From Methanosarcina siciliae T4/M (lineage in GTDB: Archaea > Halobacteriota > Methanosarcinia > Methanosarcinales > Methanosarcinaceae): DNA of 64,000 nt. The DNA is taken from NCBI RefSeq assembly GCF_000970085.1, contig NZ_CP009506.1, positions 2,294,001 through 2,358,000 on the forward strand, read 5' to 3'. The first letter of the stretch is position 1, and every line of letters begins with the position of its first letter. Shown here in pieces: positions 26,581 to 35,736 of this stretch. The notes beneath the pieces were generated by a model. The model was not told the origin of the DNA. It saw only the letters and a program-made list of their open reading frames with translations, and did not search any database. Both the position numbers and the translations under genes were made by a program.

Positions 26581-26700
26581 ATTTGGTTAGATAATTAACC
26601 ACTTATTTATATGTAGCTGGTTAGATGTTTAACCACATTATTATAAGCAACTGGTTAGGTACTTTCCCCAGGTTTATATATAACTGGTTAGATACTGATC
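26581..26700. repeat. 34-bp tandem repeat cluster R (palindrome-containing)
   Basis: Four units, at 26581-26614, 26615-26648, 26649-26681 and from 26682, share CTGGTTAGATGTTTAACCA-like cores. The best unit has 6-bp arms TGGTTA/TAACCA around a 6-base centre, plus TATA-rich tails (TTTATATAT). They sit directly upstream of the ATPase gene and repeat the cluster at 24358-24450. Confidence 0.8.
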
Positions 26701-26943
26701 TCTCTATATTCTAGAAGAAGATTCCAAAAGAGAATAAACCAGCTTTCCAGAGCTGGAAATTAAATCTTTCCTTCTCAGGAAAAAATTCTGTTTGCCGGCA
26801 TTCCAACTCTTTTTTAATATATTTTTTCTGCCACCGGCCAGAAGAAGAAAGATCCCGGATCAAAATTTCCGCTCAAGTAACTATAAACTCTATAAACTCA
26901 ACTATCAGCCTGTATACTCAAACCGCCGCTATTCTAACTCGAT

Positions 26944-27426
26944 TTATTGGACTTCTGCAATAATCACAACATAATTCTTCCCGTATTTTTCGGCACAGGC
27001 CGGACAGGTGGTATACCACATATACCATTTCTTAATTTCAAGCCCCTGCCCTTTTGCATACCCTTCAAAGTCCGCACACCATTCCCCTGTTTTTTCAAAA
27101 TCTCCCTCGTAGACTTTGCTCAAAAACTTCCCGCTCAGGGTCAGGTTTTCAGCTCCCTCGACCTCTCTATCAACAGCCAGATAGAGGTCCATATTGCTTT
27201 CTGATGTGTGGTCCGACAGGCAGAGCCAGTCAGGAATTTCAGCCCCTGCCCTGGCAACTTTTTCGTTCATCCTCATAACTACTTCCCCGAAGTTCAGGGG
27301 CATGTAATTCTGAGTGGTCACGGAATCTTTGATGAACTTTTTATTCTTCCATTCAAAGAGTTTGCCGTCCCAGGGGGCGGGGTCAAACGGAGGACAACAT
27401 TCCGGAGTTTCGGTTTCGCTGGTCAT
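26944..27426 (-). CDS. conserved uncharacterised protein with CCPPFDPAPWD motif
   Basis: A 160-residue protein. It begins with PECCPPFDPAPWDGKLFEWK and continues with KKFIKDSV and YMPLNFGEVVMRM. The later part has EIPDWLCLSDHTS, MDLYLAVDREVEGAENLTLSG, then WYTTCPACAEKYGKNYVVIIAEV. The alternating pattern and the end are reminiscent of GyrI-like small-molecule-binding proteins, and similar proteins are sometimes labelled hydrolase without evidence. The paired CC near the start and CPAC near the end could bind metal. It stands alone; no function is assigned. Confidence 0.7.
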   Translation of the reverse strand: MTSETETPECCPPFDPAPWDGKLFEWKNKKFIKDSVTTQNYMPLNFGEVVMRMNEKVARAGAEIPDWLCLSDHTSESNMDLYLAVDREVEGAENLTLSGKFLSKVYEGDFEKTGEWCADFEGYAKGQGLEIKKWYMWYTTCPACAEKYGKNYVVIIAEVQ

Positions 27427-27506
27427 GACTATTCTCCCATTTAGAGAATTACTCCGGGAGTTATTTTAGGCTTTGGGTTCCGGTGAGTTTGGGGGTAAAA
27501 TTAGTT

Positions 27507-27643
27507 TTAGAATCTGTCCGAAAAGTCAGTAATGCATGTTGAAAAGTTACAATGCGTCTATAATATCAAAGTATCTGCTACGGGTTTGCATATCAGAGGT
27601 TGTAAAAGTTACAGCAGGTAACTACTTTTCTGATAGGCTCTTA
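27507..27643. mobile_element. MITE-like element with imperfect terminal inverted repeats
   Basis: The left end TTAGAATCTGTCCGAAAAGT and the reverse complement of the right end, TAAGAGCCTATCAGAAAAGT, match at most positions over about 24 bases, sharing CGAAAAGT/AGAAAAGT. The element is 137 bp and non-coding. Its right end overlaps the stop codon of the 90-residue protein next to it. GAGCCTRTCNGAAAAGT-type ends resemble those of DDE insertion sequences, but no target-site duplication is clear. Confidence 0.4.
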
Positions 27644-27913
27644 GCCCACCCTAAAAAATGAAGAGCCATCTTCTTTGTTTATGTCCCCAACGTACTCACG
27701 ATATATTACGTACTTGCCATTTGCTTTTTTCATGCACCTTACCCCAAGTCCACTCTTCTTCAACATCGCTTTTCTCTTCCCGGCATCGGATTTATCCAGT
27801 CCGAAATAACTGAGCTCATCGAGCATGTAGGTTTTACCATTAAATTTCCTAAAAGTTTTATGCATAGCGACCCCGAAGCTATTTAGTTTTGAATAGAGAG
27901 TAAAGGCTGTCAC
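27641..27913 (-). CDS. hypothetical 90-residue protein
   Basis: A small basic protein (MTAFTLYSKLNSFGVAMHKT ... KRKAMLKKSGLGVRCMKKAN ... YREYVGDINKEDG). It contains a Lys-rich helix and a beta-strand pair (GKYVIYREY). Its ATG overlaps the stop of the upstream 82-residue gene by 4 bases (27910-27913), so the two are translationally coupled. The C-terminus ends inside the MITE-like right end and may have been shortened by it. No family recognised; a two-gene toxin-antitoxin-type module is possible but unproven. Confidence 0.5.
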   Translation of the reverse strand: MTAFTLYSKLNSFGVAMHKTFRKFNGKTYMLDELSYFGLDKSDAGKRKAMLKKSGLGVRCMKKANGKYVIYREYVGDINKEDGSSFFRVG

Positions 27914-28158
27914 TGACTTTCTTTAACCTGATATACAATCTCGCTTCCATCTTCCCCTGTTTTCCGAATACCCTCACTACTTATGATATAATCATCAGTT
28001 TCAGAAATGTCAGAAGCGTGATCCTGTATCGCTCTAATTGCCTCACCAATTGTAACAGGTTCATCTGCATTATCCGGAATATGAATCGGTTCATCTATTC
28101 CTTTTTTTGCGATTAATGCAAGTTTTTCCAGTGCTTCGATCAGAGTCATTTCTGTCAT
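27910..28158 (-). CDS. hypothetical acidic 82-residue protein
   Basis: First gene of a two-gene operon with the 90-residue protein (ATGA-type overlap). It is acidic, with an N-terminal helix (MTLIEALEKLALIAKKGI), a short Pro/Asp loop (HIPDNADEPVTIGEAIRAI) and a beta-rich end (YIISSEGIRKTGEDGSEIVY). The acidic-then-basic order with overlapping frames is typical of an antitoxin and toxin, but no DNA-binding motif is visible. A GGAGG-like stretch (GAAGGAGGAAT) upstream of the ATG supports the start. Confidence 0.5.
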   Translation of the reverse strand: MTEMTLIEALEKLALIAKKGIDEPIHIPDNADEPVTIGEAIRAIQDHASDISETDDYIISSEGIRKTGEDGSEIVYQVKESQ

Positions 28159-28495
28159 GGATTTTATTCCTCCTTCCAGAAGTTCTTTTCTTATTCTGCC
28201 CTAATATAGTTTGGGTCTCTTCTTCTATGTCTTTTATCTTCACAATATCTTTTTTTCAGTCCAGGAAAATCCCCGGCAGCCTGCTTAGAAGATGAAAATA
28301 ATTTCCGAAAACCGCTGTTAAACTGAAGTTTCAAAGAAACGTGATTTTAACCTCACTTTTCTCTAAAAAACAGTATCAGCTGACCTTTTGCAAATTTTTT
28401 ATTTGTAGATCCTAAGTTTTAAATTCACTTTAAAAAGTCTATTAGTATTGTTTATTTCAAAAATTTATTTATATAGGTAGATCATAATTAATACT

Positions 28496-30157
28496 ATGGT
28501 ATTTTTAAGAAAGAAACTCGTCAATGGGAAACCTTACTGGTATATAGTAGAATCTGCCAGAGTTGATGGAAAGGTAAAAACCATTTTTCAGGTTTATCTG
28601 GGTAGCGCAGAAAAAATACTTGAGATGAAAAGGCAATGTGAATCATTGCCCTATGATAAACTTAGATCCTTTGATTACGGCAAGCTTGCCGCACTTCTTC
28701 ATGTGAATGAAGAACTTGGATTCATTGACATAGTTAACAAGCATACTGACAAAAAATTAATAGATGGATTGAGTGTTGGAGAATACCTCTTACTTGATGT
28801 AATCGGAAAAAGTCACGGCGTTTTAAGTGAAAACGGGATTGAAGAGTGGTTCAAAAAATCCCCTTTAGCTTTCATGTGGAAATTCCCGCACAAGTTAAAT
28901 TGTCAGAATTTTTTGAACCAAATGAATTATGTCGACTTAGATACTATGAAAAAGATTGTAGACGATCTCTGCAGAGTTCTTGTAGGAAAGGGATTAACTC
29001 CATCAATAATGTTTGTGGATGAATCAAACTGGTTTACATATGCTAACAATTATGATGACGAGAGCGAACTGCTTCATAAAGGATATAACAAAAAGCATAG
29101 GAAAGACAAAAATCAAATATGTGTTTCGCTAGCTGTAAACGAGGATAACATACCTTTTATTCATGAAACATATCCTGGAAATGTTCATGACTCTGAAGAA
29201 TTTTCAGGCATAGTAGATAAAATCATAAACAGACTGACTGAATTAAATATCTGTTCTGAAGATCTTGTTCTTGTTTTCGATAAGGGTAACAACTCAAAAG
29301 ATAACATTGAAAAGGTAACCTCAAAAATGAGTTTTGTAGGATCTGCAAAAACAAATCAAGCCGAGGAGCTTCTCGATGTTCCGCTTTCCAAATATGAGTG
29401 TTTATACAAGAATTCGAAAGGTAACAAAATTTTTGGATACAGAACAAAACACCAGTTTTACGGAGCAGAATATACAACCGTAATAACCTACAACGAAGGA
29501 ACTTACAAGCTTCAAAAGAGCACTTATGAAACAAACAAATCAAGAATAATTGATAGTTTGGAGGATCTCCAGAGAAGATTAGAAAGCAGTAAAGGAAAAG
29601 AAAGAAACAGGAGCAGCGTAGAACGTGAGGTTGCAGGAATTATTCTGAAAAAATGCAATAGCGTTATAAAATATGAAATAATTGATGCTCTGGAAGGGAA
29701 GAATTTTCCTCAGTTAAAGTTCTGGATTGATGAAGAAAACGAAAAAAAGTGCGAAAAGACGTTTGGGAAGAACGTCCTATTTACGGATAAGCAAAAGTGG
29801 CAAACTAAAAAGATAGTGAAAACATATAACAGTAAGAATCTTGTTGAAGATGATTTTAAACTGTTGAATGATCACTTGCTTGTTCCTGTAGGACCAGTAT
29901 ATCATCACAAGGATGAAAACATTAGAGTTCATGTGTTTTTGGCTATGGCTGGCCTACTTTTCTACAGATACCTGGCATGGGAGACCAAAATGTACGGTTT
30001 CTCTTTGAAAAAGCTCATTGAAAAACTGTCTGAGATCAAGATTGCGGTAGTTCAGGAAAAAGAGTCCAAAAAAAGCAAAATTATTGTGGAAGAAATGGAC
30101 ACAAAACAAGCATCGTTATTTTCTTTTCTAAACATGGAAAAATACCTGCCATATTAA
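28496..30157 (+). mobile_element. IS1634/IS4-type transposase, apparently intact
   Basis: A 553-residue DDE transposase. It starts MVFLRKKLVNGKPYWYIVES with the Zn-less N-terminal beta region of IS1634-type enzymes, has SIMFVDESNWFTYA (first Asp), VLVFDKGNNSKDNIEKV (second Asp, DKGNNS), and a late HVFLAMAGLLFYRYLAWE helix supplying the terminal region with Glu nearby. The frame is uninterrupted and starts with ATG at 28496. Terminal inverted repeats could not be delimited by eye: DNA on each side (28380-28495 and 30158-30240) is AT-rich. It lies 290 bp from the trailer end of CRISPR array 1. Confidence 0.8.
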
Positions 30158-30446
30158 CAAAATCGTTATTGGCAGGATTATTCTTTTATTAGGCATACAC
30201 AAACAAAGCCAGAGGATAACGGAAAATCACTCATCTTTGAAAGGTGAGTTAAATAACCGATTGCTGACCGTAAAAAAAGTTTTTACAAAACTTTCTGTAT
30301 GCTTTGCTCCGATTTCCAGCTTCCAGGACCAAGATAATAAGCTGCAAATCCCTAACAGCAAGCAGTACCCGATATTCTCCAACTTTCAAAGAATAAACTG
30401 GAGTGTTAGCAGGAGTTTTAAGCTTCCTGGAAAAATCAAACCCGCA

Positions 30447-31822
30447 GTTTTAATCCTTGTTTTGGTGGCTGTTGCTGTTTTAGCTTGACATACTTTCTCT
30501 AGAGGAAAAGTTGAGAGTATGTTTCAATCCTTGTTTTAGTGGCTGTTGCTGTTTTAGTACTGTCCATACTTCCTTTTATTAAAGAAATAAATAAGTTTCA
30601 ATCCTTGTTTTAGTGGTTGTTGCTGTTTTAGTCCGGAAAACGTAACATTGGTCGAAGACGACCAAAATAGTTTCAATCCTTGTTTTAGTGGCTGTTGCTG
30701 TTTTAGTGTCGGAAGCCGTATCCAGGTTCCCTGGAAATGAAGCAGGTTTCAATCCTTGTTTTAGTGGCTGTTGCTGTTTTAGTGGTAAGCCTCAGCTTGA
30801 CACGGGAAGAATTTTGAAGTTTCAATCCTTGTTTTAGTGGCTGTTGCTGTTTTAGCTGTCCAGCATGTAAGGGTTCAGGATCAATCAGGCAATGTTTCAA
30901 TCCTTGTTTTAGTGGCTGTTACCGTTTTTCCTGGAAGTAGGAATAGGATTGTATCGTAATACAAAGGGTTTCAATCCTTGTTTTAGTGGCTGTTACCGTT
31001 TTTCATGGAGATGAATTAATGAAAGATGCAGTCAATTTTATGTTTCAATCCTTGTTTTAGTGGCTGTTACCGTTTTTCTCTGTCTTATAGGTATAATGGA
31101 TATTTTAGAACATAGTCGTTTCAATCCTTGTTTTAGTGGCTGTTACCGTTTTTCAAAAGGAGAGGAGAGGCAAAATGATTATAGATTATTGGTTTCAATC
31201 CTTGTTTTAGTGGCTGTTACCGTTTTTCAATATAAAAGGAGTGAAAGAATGTCAGGGGAAGAATTTGTGGTTTCAATCCTTGTTTTAGTGGCTGTTACCG
31301 TTTTTCCAGAATGAAATTGTTGCTTGCCGTGTTTCTTATCAGTTTCAATCCTTGTTTTAGTGGCTGTTACCGTTTTTCAAAAAATACATAGAGATCAGGT
31401 TAGAGAAAGAGAATGTTTCAATCCTTGTTTTAGTGGCTGTTGCTGTTTTAGAAGGATACAATAGAGGTAGCCTTGAGTTTTATAGAAGTTTCAATCCTTG
31501 TTTTAGTGGCTGTTGCTGTTTTAGATAATGTTGGATAACATACAAACCTGCAAGATTGAAGAGAGTTTCAATCCTTGTTTTAGTGGCTGTTGCTGTTTTA
31601 GCGGAACATTCCACATTCCTGCCCCGTGGTTCAATGGGTTTCAATCCTTGTTTTAGTGGCTGTTGCTGTTTTAGCGTGAATCCGAAATCGTATTTGAAGA
31701 ACAAATGCGAAGGTTTCAATCCTTGTTTTAGTGGCTGTTGCTGTTTTAGATGTCAAAGCTTATTTCTTCCCAAGAAGAAATGATCGTTTCAATCCTTGTT
31801 TTAGTGGCTGTTGCTGTTTTAG
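30447..31822 (-). CRISPR. CRISPR array 1: 19 repeats of 37 bp, 18 spacers
   Basis: Repeat copies start at 30447, 30521, 30595, 30670, 30746, 30819, 30894, 30968, 31042, 31118, 31192, 31270, 31342, 31415, 31488, 31565, 31638, 31713 and 31786. Spacers are 35-41 bp. In the transcribed (minus) sense a repeat ends AAGGATTGAAAC, giving the 5' handle AUUGAAAC on crRNAs. The leader is at the right, so spacers at the left are oldest; the leftmost repeat is degenerate (two changes near its crRNA 3' side). Repeats 1-6 and 14-19 (A type) end GCTGTTTTAG on the plus strand, while repeats 7-13 (B type) end ACCGTTTTTC. Confidence 0.98.
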
Positions 31823-32080
31823 AGGGTCGTTTTCCCTTATTTTCAGCAAATTATTAAGTAATCTCAAATCTTAAAACCAGTATCAAACAGCTTATTTTTT
31901 ACTTTAACTGTCTAATCTTTGGAATTTACCTGTTTTTGTTTTGGTCAACAAAATTTGCTGGTCGACAAATAACTGGATAGTATATAAGGAGCAGCAAGTT
32001 ATAAACTTTTTCATTTTACACTGCCCGATATTGATATTAGTTTTTTGGTAGTGAACATACATGTACTTTGGAATGAAATT
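31823..32080 (-). promoter_or_regulatory. leader of CRISPR array 1
   Basis: Starts AGGGTCGTTTTCCCTTATTT directly after the last repeat, identical over that stretch to the leader of array 2, and remains alignable for about 250 bases. It contains a minus-strand TATA-like element (complement of TATATAAGGA at 31981-31990), placed so that transcription would enter the array from the right. Confidence 0.85.
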
Positions 32081-32119
32081 CTTTAGGAACTTGGGGGTGA
32101 GCAGCAAGTATCAAATTTG

Positions 32120-32197
32120 ATTTTCAGCAAATTATTAAATAATTTCGAATATGAAAATCAAAATCAAACAAATAATATTTTATGTGACTGTATGATA
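32120..32197 (-). repeat. second, partial copy of the array-1 leader
   Basis: TTTTCAGCAAATTATTAA at 32121 repeats the leader segment at 31840, and the match continues with scattered changes to about 32197 (compare ATCAAACA and TGACTGTATGAT with the leader's ATCAAACA and TAACTGTCTAAT). The preceding GAGCAGCAAGTAT is also a leader word (31989). No repeat is attached. It looks like a duplicated or orphaned leader piece just before the STAND gene stop. Confidence 0.65.
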
Positions 32198-32209
32198 GTT
32201 GGAATTCTA

Positions 32210-34666
32210 TTATAATTTTGATGATATTTTAGCGGCGTACTTTGCAGTTTTCTCATTATTGGATAATTGGGATAATATAATTGCACGTGAATCTGCTGAA
32301 AGCTTTTCAAAATTCATTTCAATAGATTGTACAATGTACTTAGTATTCGGAGAATCGTCAAGACACTTATACAAAATGTTTTTTAGTTTATCGGATGTGT
32401 TGTCAAAATTTTTAATAATAGCTCTTGCAACAAATTTTTCACATTTTTCATCATTTGAAAGTTTTAATAAACTATATTCAAAGACATCAGTAGGAATATT
32501 TTGACATTTATCTGCAATTGCCTTTGCGATATGGGATCTATATTCTTCTTTTTCTAACATATTAAAGAGTACACACTTTAAGTGATCAGGAAGAACTCTA
32601 TAATTTTCAATGATAGCACGAGCTATGTCCTTGTCAAAGTTCTCTGTTTTGTAAATTTCAATTATTAAATTCTTTGCCTCATCTGAAAGATTATTGTAAT
32701 TATCTGTCAAGGCTCGTGCCAGGTGGCCTGCAACTTTATTATCATGCGACATATCAAACAGTAATGTCTTCAATTCTTCGGGAACGACATAAAAATAATC
32801 CGTTATAGCTCTTGCAATATCTTTTTTCAGTCCCTCTTCCATATATAAATCATGTAGTAGGGTCTGTGCTTCTTTTGGGAGATTTGAGTAATTATATACA
32901 AGAGTCCGAACTACAGATCTTTTTGCACTATCACTTTTTGCCAATGTGAAAAGTAAACCCTGAATTTCATTTGGAAGATTGCTGTAATTATCTGCTATAA
33001 CCCTCGAAATATAACCTGCAGCATTTTCGTCTTCAGCTAATTTCCATAAAAACTTAGAATAGATTTCTGGAAAAATAGTTGTGGAACATTCTTTTGCTGT
33101 AAGTAGATATTTTAAGGATTGAAGGTATGTTGGATGTGAAAATCTTATTCGGTCATTAAAAATCTCGATTTTATCGCCTCTAAACCATTCAATAACCGAA
33201 GAGGAACTCAAAGCATCTTTGATTCCAAATTCTTGAACCATTTCAATATATTTTTCTTTAACGAACTCCAGTTTAAAGGAACCCGATGTAAAAGGAAACG
33301 ACAAAAATAAGATTTTATCTTCTGAAAGAGTGCTAATTTCATCCGCAAAACTTACAGCTGCATCTCTTGACTTTTCAATTATCTTTTCATGCAAAATTGC
33401 AGAGTCTGTGATATTGCGACTTGTAACGCAAAAATCTCTAATCCGGAGGGGAGTTGGCAGACTGATAGGTAATTTTAGTTGCTCCAAGATGTAAGTTTTA
33501 AGTTCTACATCAGATAGCCATATGCATCTATTTTTTTTCGCCCACATGAGAAGAAGCTTTTCTCTTTCATTATAATCTTGAAAGTTACTTTTCGCATTGA
33601 GCTTTTGCACAACCTTTCCGAAATCAATAGAGTAGTTGTGAGAATTGAACTCTTGAAAAACCTCACTTCTAGAAGTTATTATTAAATATATGTTCTCAAA
33701 TTCACGAATTTTATCTATTATTGCTTTAATCTCTTTTTCCAGTAATTCTATTTTTTCGTACTTATTTTCTCCAAAGGGATCTTCAAAATAAAATATCTGT
33801 TTTTCCTTTAGATCAGAGTCGATTTTTTCAAACCCTTTTTTCTTTTCATGTAATGAGTTCTCTGCCCTTTTCCATACAGGCTGATACTCTTTTAAGTAAT
33901 ATTCCCATAAAAGCCTGACAGCAGTAAACGTTTTGCCAGATTCGGGATTTCCAGTAATAACGACAACTTTATTGTTTTCTAGGATTTTCTTTATTTCATC
34001 ATATTCTTTGGGAATAACGAAAAGTCTGTCTATTCCCTCATATATTGAGCCTTTAGGAATCCCGAGTGTATTTAAGAAGTTAAGACTTTTTGCCCATCTT
34101 TTGAAGCTCACGGTGTCAACATAATATAAATATTTCTTTTTATATTCTTGTGGATTAAAGATTTCCTGGTCACAGTAGTCCAATTTTTGGTATAAATTCT
34201 CTGTGAATAAAATAAAAGTAGTCCTAGTTGATTCGTTATGAGTGGCTTTATAAAATTTGCTGTATTCACCAATAATATTATTTTTTAAAAAATAAATGGT
34301 AGAGTCTTCGTCAATAAAGGAGTCACTATTAAAATCTGTATTTTCTTGATAACTTACACTGCCCAGAGCGATTTCAAAAGGAAAATCTTGTTGTAGTTCT
34401 ATAATTTCAGAAATAGAAATAAGCAATTTCTGAAAATCTTCCGAAACTATTAACCAATCATCGCGCCCCGTACTTATTCCAATAAAAGATTTCCTCTTTT
34501 TAAGATCTTCTACTTTATTTTTTAGAAGTTGTCTTAATTTATGTCTTATATGGCTGGGCTCTATATTTTGATCATGTAGATCATATGTATCTACGATTCC
34601 TTTAGCACGATTTTCGAATCCTAATATGTCAATGTAACAAAGATAATACTCTTTTGTATCCACCAT
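32210..34666 (-). CDS. 818-residue cyclase/palm-like - STAND NTPase - helical-repeat protein of the CRISPR island
   Basis: Last gene of the leftward Cmr operon, 69 bp after the preceding RAMP gene. Residues 1-160 resemble a nucleotide-cyclase/palm fold: a first strand YYLCYIDILGFENRAKG (Asp13) and a hairpin STGRDDWLIVSEDF (Asp69/70) followed by FPFEIALGSVSY. Residues 205-400 form a STAND-type NTPase (nSTAND3-like): GIDRLFVIPKEYDEI, Walker A ITGNPESGKTFTA, Walker B FYFEDPFGEN, and IYLIITSRSEVF. A winged-helix-like region follows. Residues from about 560 to the end are eight near-exact 32-residue helical repeats (IARAIxxNYxxLPxxLKxLL). STAND proteins are typically sensors that oligomerise after recognising a signal; here a defence role is inferred from location. 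No known Cas effector family is recognised. Start ATG 34666 has GAGG 9 bases upstream. Confidence 0.7.
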   Translation of the reverse strand: MVDTKEYYLCYIDILGFENRAKGIVDTYDLHDQNIEPSHIRHKLRQLLKNKVEDLKKRKSFIGISTGRDDWLIVSEDFQKLLISISEIIELQQDFPFEIALGSVSYQENTDFNSDSFIDEDSTIYFLKNNIIGEYSKFYKATHNESTRTTFILFTENLYQKLDYCDQEIFNPQEYKKKYLYYVDTVSFKRWAKSLNFLNTLGIPKGSIYEGIDRLFVIPKEYDEIKKILENNKVVVITGNPESGKTFTAVRLLWEYYLKEYQPVWKRAENSLHEKKKGFEKIDSDLKEKQIFYFEDPFGENKYEKIELLEKEIKAIIDKIREFENIYLIITSRSEVFQEFNSHNYSIDFGKVVQKLNAKSNFQDYNEREKLLLMWAKKNRCIWLSDVELKTYILEQLKLPISLPTPLRIRDFCVTSRNITDSAILHEKIIEKSRDAAVSFADEISTLSEDKILFLSFPFTSGSFKLEFVKEKYIEMVQEFGIKDALSSSSVIEWFRGDKIEIFNDRIRFSHPTYLQSLKYLLTAKECSTTIFPEIYSKFLWKLAEDENAAGYISRVIADNYSNLPNEIQGLLFTLAKSDSAKRSVVRTLVYNYSNLPKEAQTLLHDLYMEEGLKKDIARAITDYFYVVPEELKTLLFDMSHDNKVAGHLARALTDNYNNLSDEAKNLIIEIYKTENFDKDIARAIIENYRVLPDHLKCVLFNMLEKEEYRSHIAKAIADKCQNIPTDVFEYSLLKLSNDEKCEKFVARAIIKNFDNTSDKLKNILYKCLDDSPNTKYIVQSIEMNFEKLSADSRAIILSQLSNNEKTAKYAAKISSKL

Positions 34667-34735
34667 TTTAGAGCCTCTTTAAAAATGGGATATTAATTCA
34701 GAAACAATTTCATATAATTTTTAAAATTGAATGTG

Positions 34736-35731
34736 TCACTCTAAATTCGCAAATTTAAGCAGCCCAAAGGAACCAAGTTCAATCTTGTTAATTTTTTCTT
34801 CAAAGCAAGTACCCGGAACAAACGCAACCCCATTTGAACTCAAATACCTTCCAAAACCCTTTTTCAGATCGTACATTCTTCCTACAAGTGGCTCAAGCTC
34901 ACCTCTATATTTTATAGATTTCTCAGAGTCCAGTAACAGATGGCCGAATATAGGAACTCCTTTATTACCATTATCTTTGTTGAAAATCAAACGATCTTCA
35001 GCGCTTTCAAGAAACCAGTCAAAAACAGGGGTACGCTCAATCTTTTTCACTTCAGTTATTCTCAATTCCAATTTCCCGAATCCATATCTAAGATCTCCCC
35101 CAACATGGATTTCATTTAAAGCTTCAAACAACTTTATTGAGGTATTCTCATACCCAAGTTCTATCTCTTCAAATTTTTCGCTGTTTTTTACAGAACATTT
35201 TTCAGAAATGTCTTCTTTCACAAAAAGATACCCTTTCCAATAAACCTGCATAACTCCACAATTTATTTTATCCAAAGTTTTGCAATTTACCTTGTTCAAG
35301 ATATATTCGGTCTCATGCAAACTTTCATCCATTGCCGAGTTCCTGTTTCCTACTGTTGCTGTGGAAACAAAAGAGCTAATGAAAGTGGATTCAAATTCTC
35401 TTTCGGAACACTTGCCATATTTTAAGCCTTCTTGCGTAAAGATTGGATTAAATGTATGTTGAATGTTCCCATTTTCTTGGTCTGTAATCTCTGGAAAGAA
35501 ATACGTATTTTTTACATATCTTTCAATACATTTCCCAACCTCTTCGTAAACTTTGGGATTGTATTTTATTCCTTCGTCAATTAATTTTCTTGCCGCGTTT
35601 GCGGTTAGAGCGCCCCACATTGTTTTACCAGGGATATACCTCCGGGCTTGCTGAATAAATCCTATTTTTCGACTGCCGATGAAGATAGGAGATTTTGCTT
35701 TAAATCTTATCTCAAAGCATGTATAACCCAT
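34736..35731 (-). CDS. RAMP-superfamily Cmr subunit (Cmr6/Cmr3-like position)
   Basis: About 331 residues. It opens with a RAMP strand-helix (CFEIRFKAKSPIFIGSRKIG, then YIPGKTMWGALTANAARKL), has a middle HVGGDLRYGFGKLELRI, the glycine-rich loop typical of RAMPs, and ends with FVPGTCFEEKINKIELGSFG. RAMPs form the RNA-binding backbone of type III complexes. Order in the operon (after cmr5) suits cmr6, but the sequence is too divergent to name. ATG 35731 has GTGAG 4-5 bases upstream; a GTG at 35740 overlaps the cmr5 stop as GTGA and is an alternative start. Confidence 0.75.
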   Translation of the reverse strand: MGYTCFEIRFKAKSPIFIGSRKIGFIQQARRYIPGKTMWGALTANAARKLIDEGIKYNPKVYEEVGKCIERYVKNTYFFPEITDQENGNIQHTFNPIFTQEGLKYGKCSEREFESTFISSFVSTATVGNRNSAMDESLHETEYILNKVNCKTLDKINCGVMQVYWKGYLFVKEDISEKCSVKNSEKFEEIELGYENTSIKLFEALNEIHVGGDLRYGFGKLELRITEVKKIERTPVFDWFLESAEDRLIFNKDNGNKGVPIFGHLLLDSEKSIKYRGELEPLVGRMYDLKKGFGRYLSSNGVAFVPGTCFEEKINKIELGSFGLLKFANLE

Positions 35732-35736
35732 AGTTC

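Noticed and set aside
31060..31314. Plus-strand frames through CRISPR array 1 encoding repeated SILVLVAVTVF
   Set aside because: They are translations of the repeat units, not genes; the same occurs in array 2.
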